Assembly (NCBI GenBank): GCA_009741485.1
Contig: CM019218.1
Span: 43,756,681 to 43,820,680 of the forward strand
Source: Malurus cyaneus samueli
Taxonomy: Eukaryota > Chordata > Aves > Passeriformes > Maluridae
DNA: 64,000 nt
Direction of reading: 5' to 3'
The translations under genes were made by a program, and so were the position numbers. Positions 29,841 to 42,176 of the stretch are shown in pieces. Under the pieces are notes generated by a model that was not told the origin of the DNA, made no database searches, and saw only the letters and a list, made by a program, of their open reading frames with translations. Each line of letters begins with the position of its first letter. Position 1 is the stretch's first letter.

Positions 29841-32800
29841 TGGGAGGTTCTAGCACGTCTCCCATTTGCAGTCTTGGAGGATTTTGGCAGGGCTGCTACA
29901 GTGGCCTCTTTGTCCTTTCACATGGCTGTGTTTGCCTTCACCTTTTCTCCTCAATGATTTTTTTTTCCTAAATTTATTGCAGTGGTACGAATGTCATGAA
30001 CTGCAGTGACCTACATGGCAAGGAAAGCTTCAGCTCAGAGATGCAGAGATTATTTTATTGCCCCGCTGTGGCTGGGATTTTTAGATGACATCTTCAAATT
30101 CAAAAAAATGCATTTCTGATTTTGAAGCTCGTTGCTAAAAGAGAAAAGAAAACTTCCATGCAAGCTGAGCAGAGCCTACGGGCACACAAGCCTGGGCAAG
30201 TCTGGTTTCAAACGCTGCCTCCGCCGGTGCTGGTGTGCAGGTGCTGGATGCAGCTCATTAGTGGAGCCTGATTCACCATCCCTGAGATCCCGAGTGAAGC
30301 AGTGGTAACTTTTTCCCGGCACGGTGCCAGGATCTCGCCCACTCCCTACGCCGTTTCCTAAACTGATGTACAATTCACAAGGTGAGGGTGCGTTTTGCAG
30401 TGGCGCTGGCATGTCCCAAACTACACCCTTTTCCAGGGTAACACCCACAAAAGCGGTCTAGAAGGTGGTAGCAGCTCCGGATGATGGGAAACCTGGGAGC
30501 AGAGGAAGGGCTGCACTGAGCACAACAAAGTGACTCATGCAGGCCCTGGCCATTGTGCCCCAGCTCTGTGGGCACTGGGGAAGGTGTCCTTAGCATCATG
30601 GGTGGTGGCAATCCTCAGTCAGTTCATGCTGGCTGGCTGGGGCTGGTTTGGAGGCAGAGCTGGCCAGCAGCCTGCTCAGACATGTTCTGGCTGCCATCAT
30701 GGGCTGCAGTGAACTTAGGGAAATGCTAAATGGAGTTGCAAAAGGCTGAGGCTAGGTGGTAATTTTTCCTTTAGTGTTCCTCATGCTGCAAACCATGATC
30801 CTGGTGGTGGGTGAGGGTGGCTCGCTGGTGGCTGGGTGTCACGACACACAGCTGGGTGTCACAGCAGGCAGGAGCCCTGAGCATGGCTCCATCCTCATCA
30901 GGGCCCTTTGCATCAGCCTTTGAACATCGAGTGTTTTCACCCAGTGGACTTCTCCATCACATCGTGCTCTTCCATATTGTCCCTAGCTATTAAAAACAAA
31001 CAAACAAAGGAATTATGGTGAAATGTACTAATGATCTTTAAGACTGTGAGCTGCTCTGGTGTCTTCACTAGGTTTTACTTACACACTACCTTGCTTCAGA
31101 GGGCTGCTGCCAAACTTGACATCGCCTGTCCCTGTGTCCCACGCACTCCATGGCCCTGCCCAAATCCTTGCCACCCCCACACCATCTGCCCGCTCTTGAC
31201 CCTGCTTGGTGTTGGATGTTCTTCGTCATCCCCTGGCCCATCCTCGCCCATGGCTTGGTGACACACCTGGCACCCACCTTGGGGAGGAGGGGAACTGCGT
31301 CTCCCCGGCTGCTGGCCCTGTCTGCTCCTTGGGGCAGGGATCTCGCATTGTTTGCCTCACCGAGTTATTTTGCAGCAGGTTGAAATTACCAGGGACGGGC
31401 AACAACAGTCCTGGCAGACGCTGGCAGCAGGCAGCGTGACCCGCGGCTGACAGGATGGGGTGGTAAATGGCAATGATGGTATTGATTCATCCCCACCCAC
31501 GCCAGGATGTGATGAGGAACGCAGGGACCCAACTCACCTTGTCACCACCTTGAGCAATTCTTTCTGCTGTCCCCCATTGTGAGCCTGGCTTGGGGTGAGG
31601 GGGTATTGGCATGCTGGTGGGGTTTCCATCATGATGGAGAGAAGTGCCTCCAGCCACATCCAAGCACATCATGCATTTAATTTTCTTTGCCAGCACTAGA
31701 TGTCATTTAATTATTTCCTTTAGTTTCCAGCAGAAGCTGCCTTAAGAAGACCATCATTTATGCAATTATGTCTCCTCCGTGTGACAAAACACTGAAGCAA
31801 TTGAGACTTCTGATCCTGAGAAGAGTGTGGGCTCAGAAAGATGAGGGTCAACACCCCATTGCAACCCAAGGATCAGCTTAAAAGTTGCAATGTATTTTCT
31901 TGGGGTGGGAGCAATCAGCTCTCACTGGTGATTTGGTGAGTCAGTCTGGACCTCCTGGGGCAGTTTCTCTTTGTCAATATTTCCATAAAGGCTCTGAATT
32001 CTTATTGTGACCTTCTGCTAAGCTCCATCTTGCCACCACAGCCCCTATTTTCAGTGTGATTGCCTGGGGTTAAGATCTTGAACCCCATTTTAAGCACGTT
32101 GGCAGAGTCAGTGGCTTTGCACACCCTGTCTCTGACCTTCTACATGTAGAACAGCCTTTTAATAGTTTTTTGCAGCGTGGGACGTGGCATCTTGGTCTCT
32201 TTGGCTGAGGACTCCTGAGTGTTTCTCAAGGCACACTGGCACCAGGGTGACTTAGGGTTAGGGCTATGGTCAAAAAAACTGAAGGTGCCTTGCTCCATGC
32301 TTGTGACAAAGGTGCTTGTAGGTTATAGGTGGAGGGAGGTGTGGGAGCATTCCTGGCAGACACTGCAGCTGTTCCCAAGTCCTGCAGCCTCCAGCATCCT
32401 CTCCTATTGCAGTCTGGAGTCAATGAAGCTGAACAGCTTGGACACTGCCACTGCAGATCTCTATTAGCAGATAAATCTTTCCTCCCTGCAGTACCACCAT
32501 TTTATAAAGCCCTTTCTCTTGCTTAGCACTGAGTTGTTTTGTTTTTAGCGTTGCAACCCTGAATTGGCTGGTGTAGTGAGTGGGGGATTAAGGGCACAAT
32601 CCTGGGCAAAGGTCTCCCACAACTCCTCGGGGCCAGCCATCTGCAGCCTCTGATCCCCAGGGTCACGCGCCCCACCCCGAAACAAGGGCCACTTGTTTGG
32701 CATTGCTGGCAAGCAGGGCCCTGCACAGGAGGCAGCTGGCCTGCCTGTGGCTGAACAGAGTAGAGCCCACTTCCTTCTCTGGACCAGGAGGGTGTCTCAG

Positions 32801-33160
32801 AGGGGAACCTAGACACCAGGCAGCTTTGGCTGGGGTCACAAGGTGTTATTGGAAAGCAATGGTGAGAATCAAGTGCAGATCCTCAGAGTCCCCTTTGCAC
32901 CCCTTTGCTCTTCTTTTCCTGGAGTGGAAAGGTGCAAAACCCGGCAGGGTTCAAAGGAAGCCTATCCATTGTGGTGACATGGCAGTGTGGCCTGCTCCTG
33001 CTTTGCCCTGGCCAGCAAAACCTGAAATGGGTATCAGAGAAGCACACCATGACCAGCCCCAGCAGCTAAACCCTCTTCAGGCTGCAGCAGCAGCATGAGA
33101 CTCTAGGCCATCAGCAATCCCTTGAAGGAGGGAGCTTAAGATGCCTCAGAAAGACAAAAC

Positions 33161-33541
33161 ATGAGGAGCATCCCAAGCATTAATGAACTCATTAGAGATG
33201 CTTCTAAGACAGAAACAGCAAGTTTGTCCTTGCAGCAGGGCATGAAGCTGCAGAAGTCCCTGACACAGGGTGTTTTTGATGCTCCATCTTTGGAGCAGGG
33301 CAATAAGGGCAGTTTTGACACTACAAGCTTGAGCCATGGGCTGAAGCAGCTGCACTTAGCCCCATATGATGCAACCCCTAAAGCCCAGAATTTCCTTCCT
33401 TTTTTCCTATTTTGTGCACTGTTTTGCCCTGTCATCCAGCAATGTGCTGACAGTGCTGGAGGAAGGCATGTGGTGCTTTCCCCCTGCCTCAGCATCCCAC
33501 ACATGCAGCAGCTCACATGCGTCTGTCCCCATCACCCTTGA
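33161..33541 (+). other. Unexplained 126-codon open frame with internal peptide repeats
   Basis: The frame begins at an ATG (MRSIPSINEL). It contains three imperfect peptide units of about 11-13 residues that begin SLTQG, SLEQG and SLSHG, preceded by a partial unit SLQQG. No known domain is recognised. It has no visible splice-site partners or conserved neighbours, so it may simply be a decayed tandem DNA repeat. I would not call it a gene. Confidence 0.15.
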
Positions 33542-34969
33542 CTCAGCTGATTTCCTCTCACCCAAGACAGTGACCAAGATCCTGCTGGCCCCATCCAGGC
33601 ACTGGCAAATGTGATGGGTTGGAGTGGTGGAGGGTGTCCAGCACCACTGTCACTGCCAGCACCGTGTCCATGTCCCCAGCATGGGTTGCCATGGAAGCAG
33701 CTGGCAGTGCATGGCAAGCAGGGCTGGAGGTGGGTGCTTGGATCACTGCAGTGAGCCTGGTGGTATCTGACCTGCACGAAAAGTGGGACAAATATCTGCA
33801 CCTGCTTACTGGGCATGTTTGGAGCATCCTGTAATTAATGTTTGCTCAGCTGACGGCTGCTTAGCATTATTAGCGGATGATGAGTGGCTGATGTTGTTGA
33901 TGTTGCTACCTCGAAACATCTAATTTCAGCATCTGTACTGAGCAAAAGGGACAGGGCCAGACTGCTGGTGCCAAGACCCTGGCAGGCCTTGATTCTTTGG
34001 AGCTGGCTTCCTATTCAATCTGTGCGCATGGGCATCCCTGCCCTGCCCTGGCAGCCCTGAGTTTGGACTCACATGGTGGCCATGATGACAGGGACAGGAC
34101 CTGCCCCAGTGGCATGGCAGGGCCAGCAGCTCCCTTGCTACAGCAAGATGCACAGAGTCCCTATGCCCAAAGCAGCAGGAGTGAGCTTAGAGACAGATAC
34201 AAGATGATATTCAGGGGCTTCATCCAAAACCCACAGGAAGTTTCTTGTGTATTTAAGCCATTTTGATGAACATGTCTAGCACCTCATAAATAAATGAATG
34301 TGTGTAAAGGAGCACTGAGTTATCCCACCCTTCCCCTCACATGAGCTAGACACAAGTGTGAGGAACAAGCACTCATATTGGGATGCTTGTTTATTTATTT
34401 ATTGGGGATGAAAAAGCATTGGTGACAGCAACACTTGGGAAGCCTTTAAAAATATTTTCTGATTACACTGAGATTAAAAAAAACTAAGCCAGCATCATCT
34501 TTATCTCCTTGTCCATAATCCCGCTGCCGCCTGAGCAGCCAGTCTGTGTTTTTTTATGAGGCATTTCTGGACAGCTGGCAGGGATTTGAGGTGCCATGTC
34601 CCCAGGCAGCACAGTGGCCTCTAGTGGCAACTCACATCCAGCCCTGGGAAAAGAAAACCTGCAAGTGAACCTTGCGGATTCCTTGTTCTCCAGGAAAATT
34701 TAACAACTTGAGTCCAAACTGCCGAAGGAGAGGCATCCCTGTATGGGGGATGGTGTAATGTCAGGAAGAGAACGGAGCACACCCACGGACCCCATGTGCA
34801 AGGACCAGCAGCTCCTGAGACCCCCACCCACGGCCCTGGTGAATCCATTTAAGGTTGGCAGCAGCACCCAGTCCTGTCCCTGTCCCTGCAGTGCTGGTCG
34901 CAGCCCCGGCTCCTCCATGCCTTGTGCTGCGGGCAGCCCGTCTCCAGTGCCCTCTCCTGGCTGGACAGA

Positions 34970-35560
34970 AAAACTGTTGCCTTGAACGGCCAGTTTTTAA
35001 TAATGACACAGACACGGTTAAGGGGATAAAAAGGGTTTTACCTCGGTATTTGGGATCCCAGGTGCACCGCTTGATGGCAGAATGCACACCCGTGTTTAGC
35101 ATGGATACAAGTTTTATAGATCTCAGGAATTAGCGTATCTATTTAGGATTCCCCAATAAGAAACTTCACAAATGCAGTAATGTCCCCCTATTCTAATGAA
35201 TCCCCCCAACCCCGGATGAGTCCAGAGCCCAGTTTACACAAGATGTTCTGGACAGAAGGCTTCACCCAAGGCTGGAGCCTCGGGTTTAAGACAGCACAGG
35301 ATATTTGGTCTCTCTGCCCAGCAGAACTCCTAAACTAAGCTGGAATAATGGCTACAGCAATTATAAACATGGGGGGTAAGGGGTACAGGGGGATGCATAG
35401 AGGGTACAGAAAATGTAAAAAGGAAAATCAAAATCATCAGGCATCACTGGACCTGTACTCCAGTCTCCTGGATGGACCTCAGCACTGGGTTGCAGCCTTG
35501 TCCCTCTCTTGCAGCTCCAGGAGCTGTGTGTGCTACAGGTCTGTCTCCTGAGAACCCTCT
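34970..35560. mobile_element. Possible solo-LTR-like interspersed repeat
   Basis: Its texture differs from its surroundings and resembles avian endogenous-retrovirus LTRs: a GGGGATAAAAAGGG stretch, CCCAGGTGCACCGC, TTTATAGATCTCAGG and CCCCAATAAGAAACTTC. The AATAAG is only a poly(A)-like motif. No target-site duplication, primer-binding site or internal viral gene was identified, and the ends are not fixed. The attribution rests on resemblance and is weak. Confidence 0.3.
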
Positions 35561-35839
35561 GTGAGCAGTCTGCATGCCTAAGGAAAGCTGTCTTGTGCTA
35601 TAATCTCTTTCATGAGGAGGAATGGCTTGGGCTTTCTTTCTTCAACCCATTCATCTATTTCTAAAAGTTTTGTAGCTACTTTACAGTTTTGGATTCTTTC
35701 TCCCTCTTCTGAGTTTGGCTGGAGCTGCCTGAAGCACTTGCTAGCACATCAGTCTCCCCAGATCTTTCCTTCTCCACCAGGCTGAATGCGTCTGGTGAGG
35801 CAGGGTCTTAAAGCCTTAGGCAGAGACCCTGGGAATAAA

Positions 35840-36325
35840 CCACAGAATCATTGAAAGGTTTGGGTTGGGAGAGACCTTAAAGATCATCCAGTTCCAGCCA
35901 ACCTGGTGTGAGCAGGGACACCTTTCACTAAACCAGGTTACTCAGAGCTCTAACCAACCTGGCCTTGAACGCTTCCAGGGTTGGGGCACCCACAACTTCC
36001 CTGGGCAACCTGGTCCAGTGCCTCACCACCCTCACAGTAAAGAATTTCTTCCTAATATCTAATCTAAACCTGCCCTTGTTCAGTTTTAAGCCACTCCCCC
36101 TTGTTCTATCATTACATGCTCTTGTAAGTAGTCACTCTCCATCTTTTCTGGAGGCTCCCTTCAGGTCTTAAAAGGCCACAACGAAGTCACCCTGAAGCCT
36201 TCTCTTTTCCAAGCTGAACAATCCCAGTTGTCTCAGCCCTTCCTCATAGGAGAGGTGCTCCATCCCTCTAAACCATCTTGGTCACCCTCCTCTGGTCCTT
36301 CCTGTGCTACTCCATCTTTAAGACA
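35840..36325 (-). mobile_element. CR1 LINE, 5'-truncated tail (minus sense)
   Basis: It starts with the reverse complement of a CR1 3' end (cacagaatcattgaaaggtt, forward). It runs through the typical CR1 segments ctgggcaacctggtccagtg and cttcctcataggagaggtgc. It lies about 375 nt past the stop codon of the NT5C1A-like gene, in the same orientation. Ends are approximate. Confidence 0.88.
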
Positions 36326-36699
36326 GTCCAAGCACAGCCAAAACTACCATTTTTTTCTTGCTTCCTTCGGCTCATGTGTGTGGCATTAGCTTCACTTATT
36401 TCTTTGAGAAAAGTCCCCAGGTCCTACACGGCAGGTAAATGTAGTCCTCAGTGTCACAGCAAAGGTGTCCTTCCGTCCTGGAGCAGTTGCATTTTTTGGC
36501 TTTATCCTAAGACACAGAGGACCTCATATCAGGAGCAGAAGTGCACCTCAAGCTTTGCATGGAGTCCATGCTCTTGTGCCCTTTCCCTGAGATTTGCTTG
36601 CTGCACATTAGGAGATCTTTTCTTCTCCACCAGAAAGTTCGCCTCCAACTGTCCCAGTCCCCTGTGCTGCTGGGAGGGGGACTGCTGGCCAGCAGCCCA

Positions 36700-39600
36700 T
36701 CAGCAGGAGGGGACCCAGGCAGAGGGTACACCCACATTTTGAGCCCCTTGGATGTTATGAAGGCCATCATCAAAGAAAATGTGAGGCTGGATCTGGGCGA
36801 GAATGGGGCCCTTGGGAGCCCCGTCCATGAAGAAAGCCTCGTCGATGGGCAGACCCCATTCCCGAAGTGTCTTGATGGCTCGGATGCCCATGTCCCGGCC
36901 ACTGCGGGCTGTCACCAGGTAGGTGCGGATGGGGGATTTCTCCTGGCTGAACTTCTTTCTCATCTTCCCAAGGTGCATGGCAAAAGCCTTCAGGGGACCC
37001 TGGAAGCACAGCAAGACAGTTGGGAGTGTGTGGGAAATGAGGAAACACCTACTCTACCTGTACAAGCCACTTGTTCCTCTTCCATGGTTTCTCAGGGCTC
37101 TGCAGGGCACAGGAATGCCTGTGGGCTGCAGGACTGGACAGTGCTGAGTCTGGTGTGGTGCGTAGGGTCCTTGGGAGGAAAGTCAACCTTGTGATGCTCA
37201 TCCTAATCCTCAAGTCCCCAGGAAGGTATATCCCAGCAAACAGTGCCTCTGGGTCGGAGTCCTGCAGGGACTTGGACAGCAAGAGGTCACAGCCTACAAA
37301 AGCTGACACTGGGAATAACTACAATCCTAGATATTTAGGAACTAATGCTTACTTATAGGAGGTAAGAGATCTATTTCCAGTGGGACAACAGATCAGGCCC
37401 ACACCACAGACTGAGCGGTGGATGCATAGGGAATTTGTAACAGTTTGTGCTTTTTTAGCTCTCATGGCAGAGCCACAGCAGGAGAGACAGCAGAGCCTGT
37501 GGGTGCCCATGGAGGCAAGGTGGCATGCTCACCTCTCCTATGGGCACAGCCTCCATCTCCCGCTCGTACTGCAGTGCCCCCTCCAGCCCCTGCTCCTGGA
37601 AGATCTGGTCCGTCTCATTGGAGAAGAGGACGGCATCCCCGTCGAACACCACACGCAGGGGGGTGCTGGGGGCCTGCACCTCCTGCTGGAAGACGAGCGC
37701 TGCCGAGACCCCTGTGAGACAGAGCAAGGTGGGGTCAGGAGGGACACCCCTCCTGGAGGCAGCTCATGCACGGCCAGCTGCTCCCCACGCATCCGCTGCA
37801 GCCCTGAACCACATCACCATGCCAGGGTCTCCAAGCCAGGCAGCTTTTTGGGGAGTCAGCCCAGCCTTTCCAGGATTGTGTAATCCCCTGAGAAAGCGCT
37901 GCTGATCAGAAACCGAAGTCTGGGGAGATACTGAGGTGTGCTAAGAGATACTGGGTGGTTGTCAAGGCATGAGCAGCCCTCCTCCTGGTGCTTGCTCACC
38001 CTGGCAAGCCTCAAGATAAAGGGTGTTAAAGATAACACCCAAATTTAGCACTCTGTGGTGTGAATAATATGAACTGGCATCTCCATTGATTGTGGTAATT
38101 GGCTTAATTACAGTCTCTTCCGACAAGCTACTCCCTGCCCACCCTCATGTGTGGACCCAGGCACCCAGATGGGAGACTCTTGTCAGAGCAATGATACTAT
38201 CAAGGAGGTTCCAGCAATGTGTTGTGTAGTGAAGGAAAGTCCAGGCTGCAGATGGCTTGCTCCTGACTTTGAAGGATGCTGGCCAGCTGATGTGTTCATA
38301 CCCAAGTGAATTAATAAGAAGGTGATTAACCCCATTAGAGCAGCTGGGGAGACTGCACTCCCTCTGATAGAGGTGAAACATGTGCTTACACCATCACTGA
38401 GCGCACAGTAACTCTGCACGTGCCAAGGCAGAAAATCTCTGTGGCACCCTCACAAAGTCCTGGGAATCACTGATAAACTCTCATGGATGAATGGAATTGT
38501 ATCTTTGGTTAGAAAGGCTTAAATGTTGGGTAGGGAATGAGCAGCCCATTGTGGAGCTATGTCCAGAATGATGCATAATGCACTCAGTGACTTGTGAGGG
38601 CATCTGAGCAACCCTGGGGTATTTGAAGGCCACTGGTAAGGACAGAAGTGGAGACTGAACTGTTCAGGATTGCACTGGTAATCAATGTGCCATTCACCCC
38701 TTGCTCTGTGAAATCACAGGCTCGGCGTTGCCTCTTGGTACTGAGCTGCTTGGGAAAAGTGTGGTGGATTTGGGGACGTGGGATGGTAGGAAGAACACAC
38801 CTCTCCGGAGGGCGTTGCAGACATCAGTCCTGTCAGCTGAGAGGAACAGCTTGACGCCGTGGGACTTGAGGTACTGTGTGGAGTCCTCGTCACTGACGAA
38901 GCAGAACTTGGAGATCTCCAAGCCTTGAGAACAAGGGACGTGAGTGAAGTCATATGGAGCAACATCCTCCCCACAGACCCCTGCTTCCTCCCCGGATCTT
39001 GGTGTGCTTTGCTGCAAGACCTCCCAGTGCTGTGTGGGGAGCCTGCCTGTGTTCTTGCTGCATCTTCTTGACTTGCTGTTGCTCCTACAAAACTGCAGAG
39101 TGCAATTAAATACTCCCTCCATCCCTCTCTTAAATGAGCACTCCTCCTGAGAGCACTCTGGGATTTAGGATGGTTTTTTTTTCAGTAGCTGCCTGAAGAT
39201 GCCCAGGCTGTGCAAAATGCTGCCAGACTTCCTGGTGCAAAGCAAGGAAGACGGAACTCCTTCCCTGCTTCCCCTTGTTATCCCCTGGCTCTCAGTTTGC
39301 CCCTGATGATCCACTGTGGTGGCTGATCTGCTCTGCAGCCTCGCAGGGGAAAGGCACCACCGGGGATGGGTCACCCTTACCATAGTGCTTAGCGCTGTTG
39401 ATGATGCGCACGCCGCTCTCTGGGCTGTTGTTGGAGAGCACCAGGATGTCGAACAGCTCCCTCTCTGCTGGGTTACTCTCCAGGATCTTCTCATTCACAT
39501 ACTGCACTGCCTGTGAGGAGAAGATGAGACTCTTTCAAAGAGGCGTGACAGCAATGGCTTTGCAGGGGCTTTTTTGCAGTCCAGGTTAGTGGTTTGTGCT

Positions 39601-40788
39601 GCCTCTGTCAGCTGTGGCAAAGCTGGCATGTTATGGAGAGCTAGACACAACAATCATCCTGCAAAAGCCATCGTCAGGAGGGCAGAGAGTGGGATACCTC
39701 ACCGGGGGGGAGGTGGACTGGTGAGGAGCACAGGTCTTGATGCCCTGCAATGAGGCAAAGAGATCAGGAAAGGCATAACTGCACCCAGTGATGGGAGTTG
39801 AGACTAAACTGGGAAAGCTGAGCTTTCACCCCATCCTGCGAGTGTCTGGATGTGCCCCTAACCAGGCGTGGGGCTCTCACCTGGATGAAGGCAAAGGCTG
39901 TGCCTGGTGGCAGGGGCTTGTCCTGGTTGGCCAGCTGGTGCCTTGTGTACTCCTCCTTGCCCTTCTCCAGGTAGAGCTTGTGTTCCTCCTCCAGGCTGAA
40001 GATGGCTCTGGTGGTCACAGCAATGACCAGTGCCTCGCTGGGGTCTTTCTGCAGGACAGGGAGGAAAAAGGAGTCAGGGGACAACAGAGAAGGAGCTCAT
40101 GGAGGTGGGGTGAGCAGGGGGCACCAATCCAAGTGGTGGAGTTGGGTGCTGGAGGTATCAGCCATGTGTCACAGTTCCTGATGCCAGAGGTACCACACCC
40201 AGTCTTCATCTGCAGGCCACCAAGGATGGGGCTGGCAGTTGAGAAACCCAGCCTGATATACCCACTGTGAAATACCTGTCTGATAAGTGCCACATGCTCC
40301 AAGGACAACTCACACAGAGGGAATTGCTTCATAATTTTGTTGTTTGTGGGCACAGCAGAGTCATCTGTTTGTGCTGAGCTGGGCACTGCTGGGTTTCTCT
40401 GCACATACTGGTGGCTTTTCCCTTTGTTTGTGTCTGTTCTGGACAGTCAAATAAAGTCTCTGTGTACATAGAGAAAATGCTGCTTTCTCTCTGACTGCTC
40501 CAATGTTTAAGTGTGAGCAAATATACCAGCCCTGTCCATGCTACTGGAAATCACATGGACCTCACTGGGACCAGGTGTCCAGCAGCCCTGGGACAGGCCA
40601 CTTCTGCTGAAACCCAGGTATATGAGCAATGAGCAGTTCAGGCCACCACAGTTGTGGGTCATGGTGTGTTCTCTCCTGAGGCAGCATTTCAAAAATTGAT
40701 CTGGAAACACAGGGTGAATGTTTTGTAACGAACAGCCTTTTACCTGTTTGACATTGGTGTTTATGACCGTGCTTTCAGGCTCTGCCAT
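36700..40788 (-). CDS. Cytosolic 5'-nucleotidase I, NT5C1A-like (complete, six coding exons)
   Basis: Coding exons on the minus strand: 40744-40788, 39881-40048, 39381-39510, 38801-38923, 37533-37711 and 36700-36999. All junctions keep frame and give 314 aa. The N-terminus is MAEPESTVINTNVKQ. The start of the cN-I core (EALVIAVTTRAIFSLEEE), SNNSPESGVRIINS and LFLSAD align along its length with NT5C1A/NT5C1B. The catalytic motif FDGDAVLFS (Asp179, Asp181), TYLVTARS (241-248) and HIFFDD (288-293) are all intact, so an active enzyme is expected. cN-I enzymes hydrolyse AMP and other nucleoside monophosphates in the cytosol to nucleosides. The protein is shorter than human NT5C1A (368 aa) at both ends. 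The human copies are not in this neighbourhood, so I call it a paralogue and leave the symbol empty. Confidence 0.93.
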
Positions 40789-42094
40789 CTTCAACTCTAA
40801 ACCTTTAAGATAAAATATAAAATTTAACTGATGGATAATGATATAGTTAATCTAGAGAGGGGGAAGAGTGGAAAGGAGACAGGAAACATCCTGCATACTG
40901 AGTACAGCAGTCCAAATGAAGCTGTTTCTGCTGACAGCAGCTCTGCTCTGAGAAAAATTGTTCTAATAGCTCCAATTAAATATGATGGAAAAGTAACTTT
41001 TTAAACACTAATCACTGCTTTTATTTTTACTTTTTTCTCAGAGTATTCTTCTCTGTATAGAACTGCTGAAGGCTGCTGTGGAGCTCTTTTCTAGGCGAAA
41101 TAAGGTCTTTAAAAGCCAAAATAGGTTAGATCTTATAAGTAGGTTTCTAGTTCACACCCTTGTTGCCTTCTTTGCTACTTTTGCTTGAAAGAGTCGATTG
41201 CATCAGCAGCTCATTTGCAGCTGTGAAAGGCTGGAGTAAGTAGACATGTGCGGAGAGGGCTTGGATACCGGCTGGGACCCCCCAGATGGGGCTGATCTGC
41301 CCTTCCCCTGCCCTATAAGCCAGTCAGGCCCCACCTGATTATTGTGCGGGGGGGCTGTGCAAGCGCAGATCAAAGCCAGCATGCAGTGTAAAAGGACAAG
41401 TCAGGGTCTCCAGAGAGACCTTTCTTTTGCCCCAGTTTTCTTTAATTACTGTTTATTGTTTAGGGACTGCACAGTGTTGCCTGGGTCGGTAGGCAGTACA
41501 CTTGGCTGATGCCAGCCCCGAGAGCCAGAGCCTTGCCATGGGGGCTCAGTGCTGGCATGTGCACTCCGTGACGAGCAGAAAGTCCTGCAGCAGGGCTACT
41601 CCTACTCCCCCAGCCAGGGGTACCCGGCAAGCCAGGAGACACTGAGCACAATTTGCTTTCTCCACCCCATGCCCCACGCTGTGAAGGGGTGTCCTCCCAG
41701 AGAGCAGGGCAGAGGGTGGCAAACACCAGCCCAGCCGTGCAGGCAGCTCTCCTCCGGCAGAATCGCAGCCAAGTGTTTTCTGAAAGTCAAAATTAGGTGT
41801 TAGGAGACAACGGAGCCGAGCAGCCCTTCCTGGTGGGACAATCCACCTCTAATTTCTGCTCTGCTCTTCCAAGCGCTGCAAACCAAGCCCGACTTCTCCT
41901 TTCCATCTCCCTGCCCCAAATACCCGCAGCGCAGTTCGCGTACAGACAGACAGACTTCTCGCTGCCAGACCCTCGGAAAACTCTCCAGGCGGGTGCTGCC
42001 GGTCCCCGCAGCTCCTCCTACCTCAGCAGCATGGAGCAGATGTTACCCCCTGCACACAGACAGGGTTCTGCCAGAGAGAAAAGCCCAAACTCAC

Positions 42095-42142
42095 CCCGAG
42101 CGCTGCCGCAGCTCCCCGGCACAGCCCGTCCGGCGGCAGCAT
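42095..42142 (-). other. Candidate 5' exon of the NT5C1A-like gene, with upstream ORF
   Basis: A strong donor (GTGAGT, forward 42089-42094) ends a GC-rich segment lying about 25-70 nt downstream of a TATA-like box on the minus strand. An ATG at 42142 opens MLPPDGLCRGAAAALG. Joined to either possible acceptor before the main start (exon starting at 40802 or 40796), it meets a stop within two codons of the junction, just before the main ATG at 40788. It is therefore better read as leader with a short upstream ORF than as part of the protein. The true exon probably starts near the ATG or slightly upstream. Confidence 0.4.
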
Positions 42143-42165
42143 CCCAACTGTGCCCAAGGCGCTGC

Positions 42166-42176
42166 TGTTTATATTT
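42166..42176 (-). promoter_or_regulatory. TATA-like box, NT5C1A-like promoter
   Basis: AAATATAAACA on the minus strand is set in GC-rich flanks about 25 nt before the candidate leader exon. Spacing to the exon suits a TATA-driven start near 42140. Confidence 0.4.

Larger units (their letters stand above)
26291..36699. other. Intergenic region between NT5C1A-like and CTSD; no gene recognised
   Basis: About 10 kb has no conserved protein-coding exon that I can identify. It holds two CR1 tails (29196-29840, 35840-36325), an LTR-like stretch (34970-35560) and one open frame with internal repeats (33161-33541). The 3' UTR of the NT5C1A-like gene must enter from the right. Confidence 0.5.

Noticed and set aside
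29623..29865. 80-codon minus-strand open frame as a host gene
   Set aside because: It is the decayed C-terminal part of a CR1 reverse-transcriptase ORF inside the CR1 copy.
36541..37194. 217-codon plus-strand open frame
   Set aside because: It is the antisense shadow of the last coding exon of the NT5C1A-like gene.
42095..42142. Upstream ATG at 42142 as the true NT5C1A-like start
   Set aside because: Joining it to the next exon by either visible acceptor gives an immediate stop before the conserved frame, so the ATG at 40788 is preferred.
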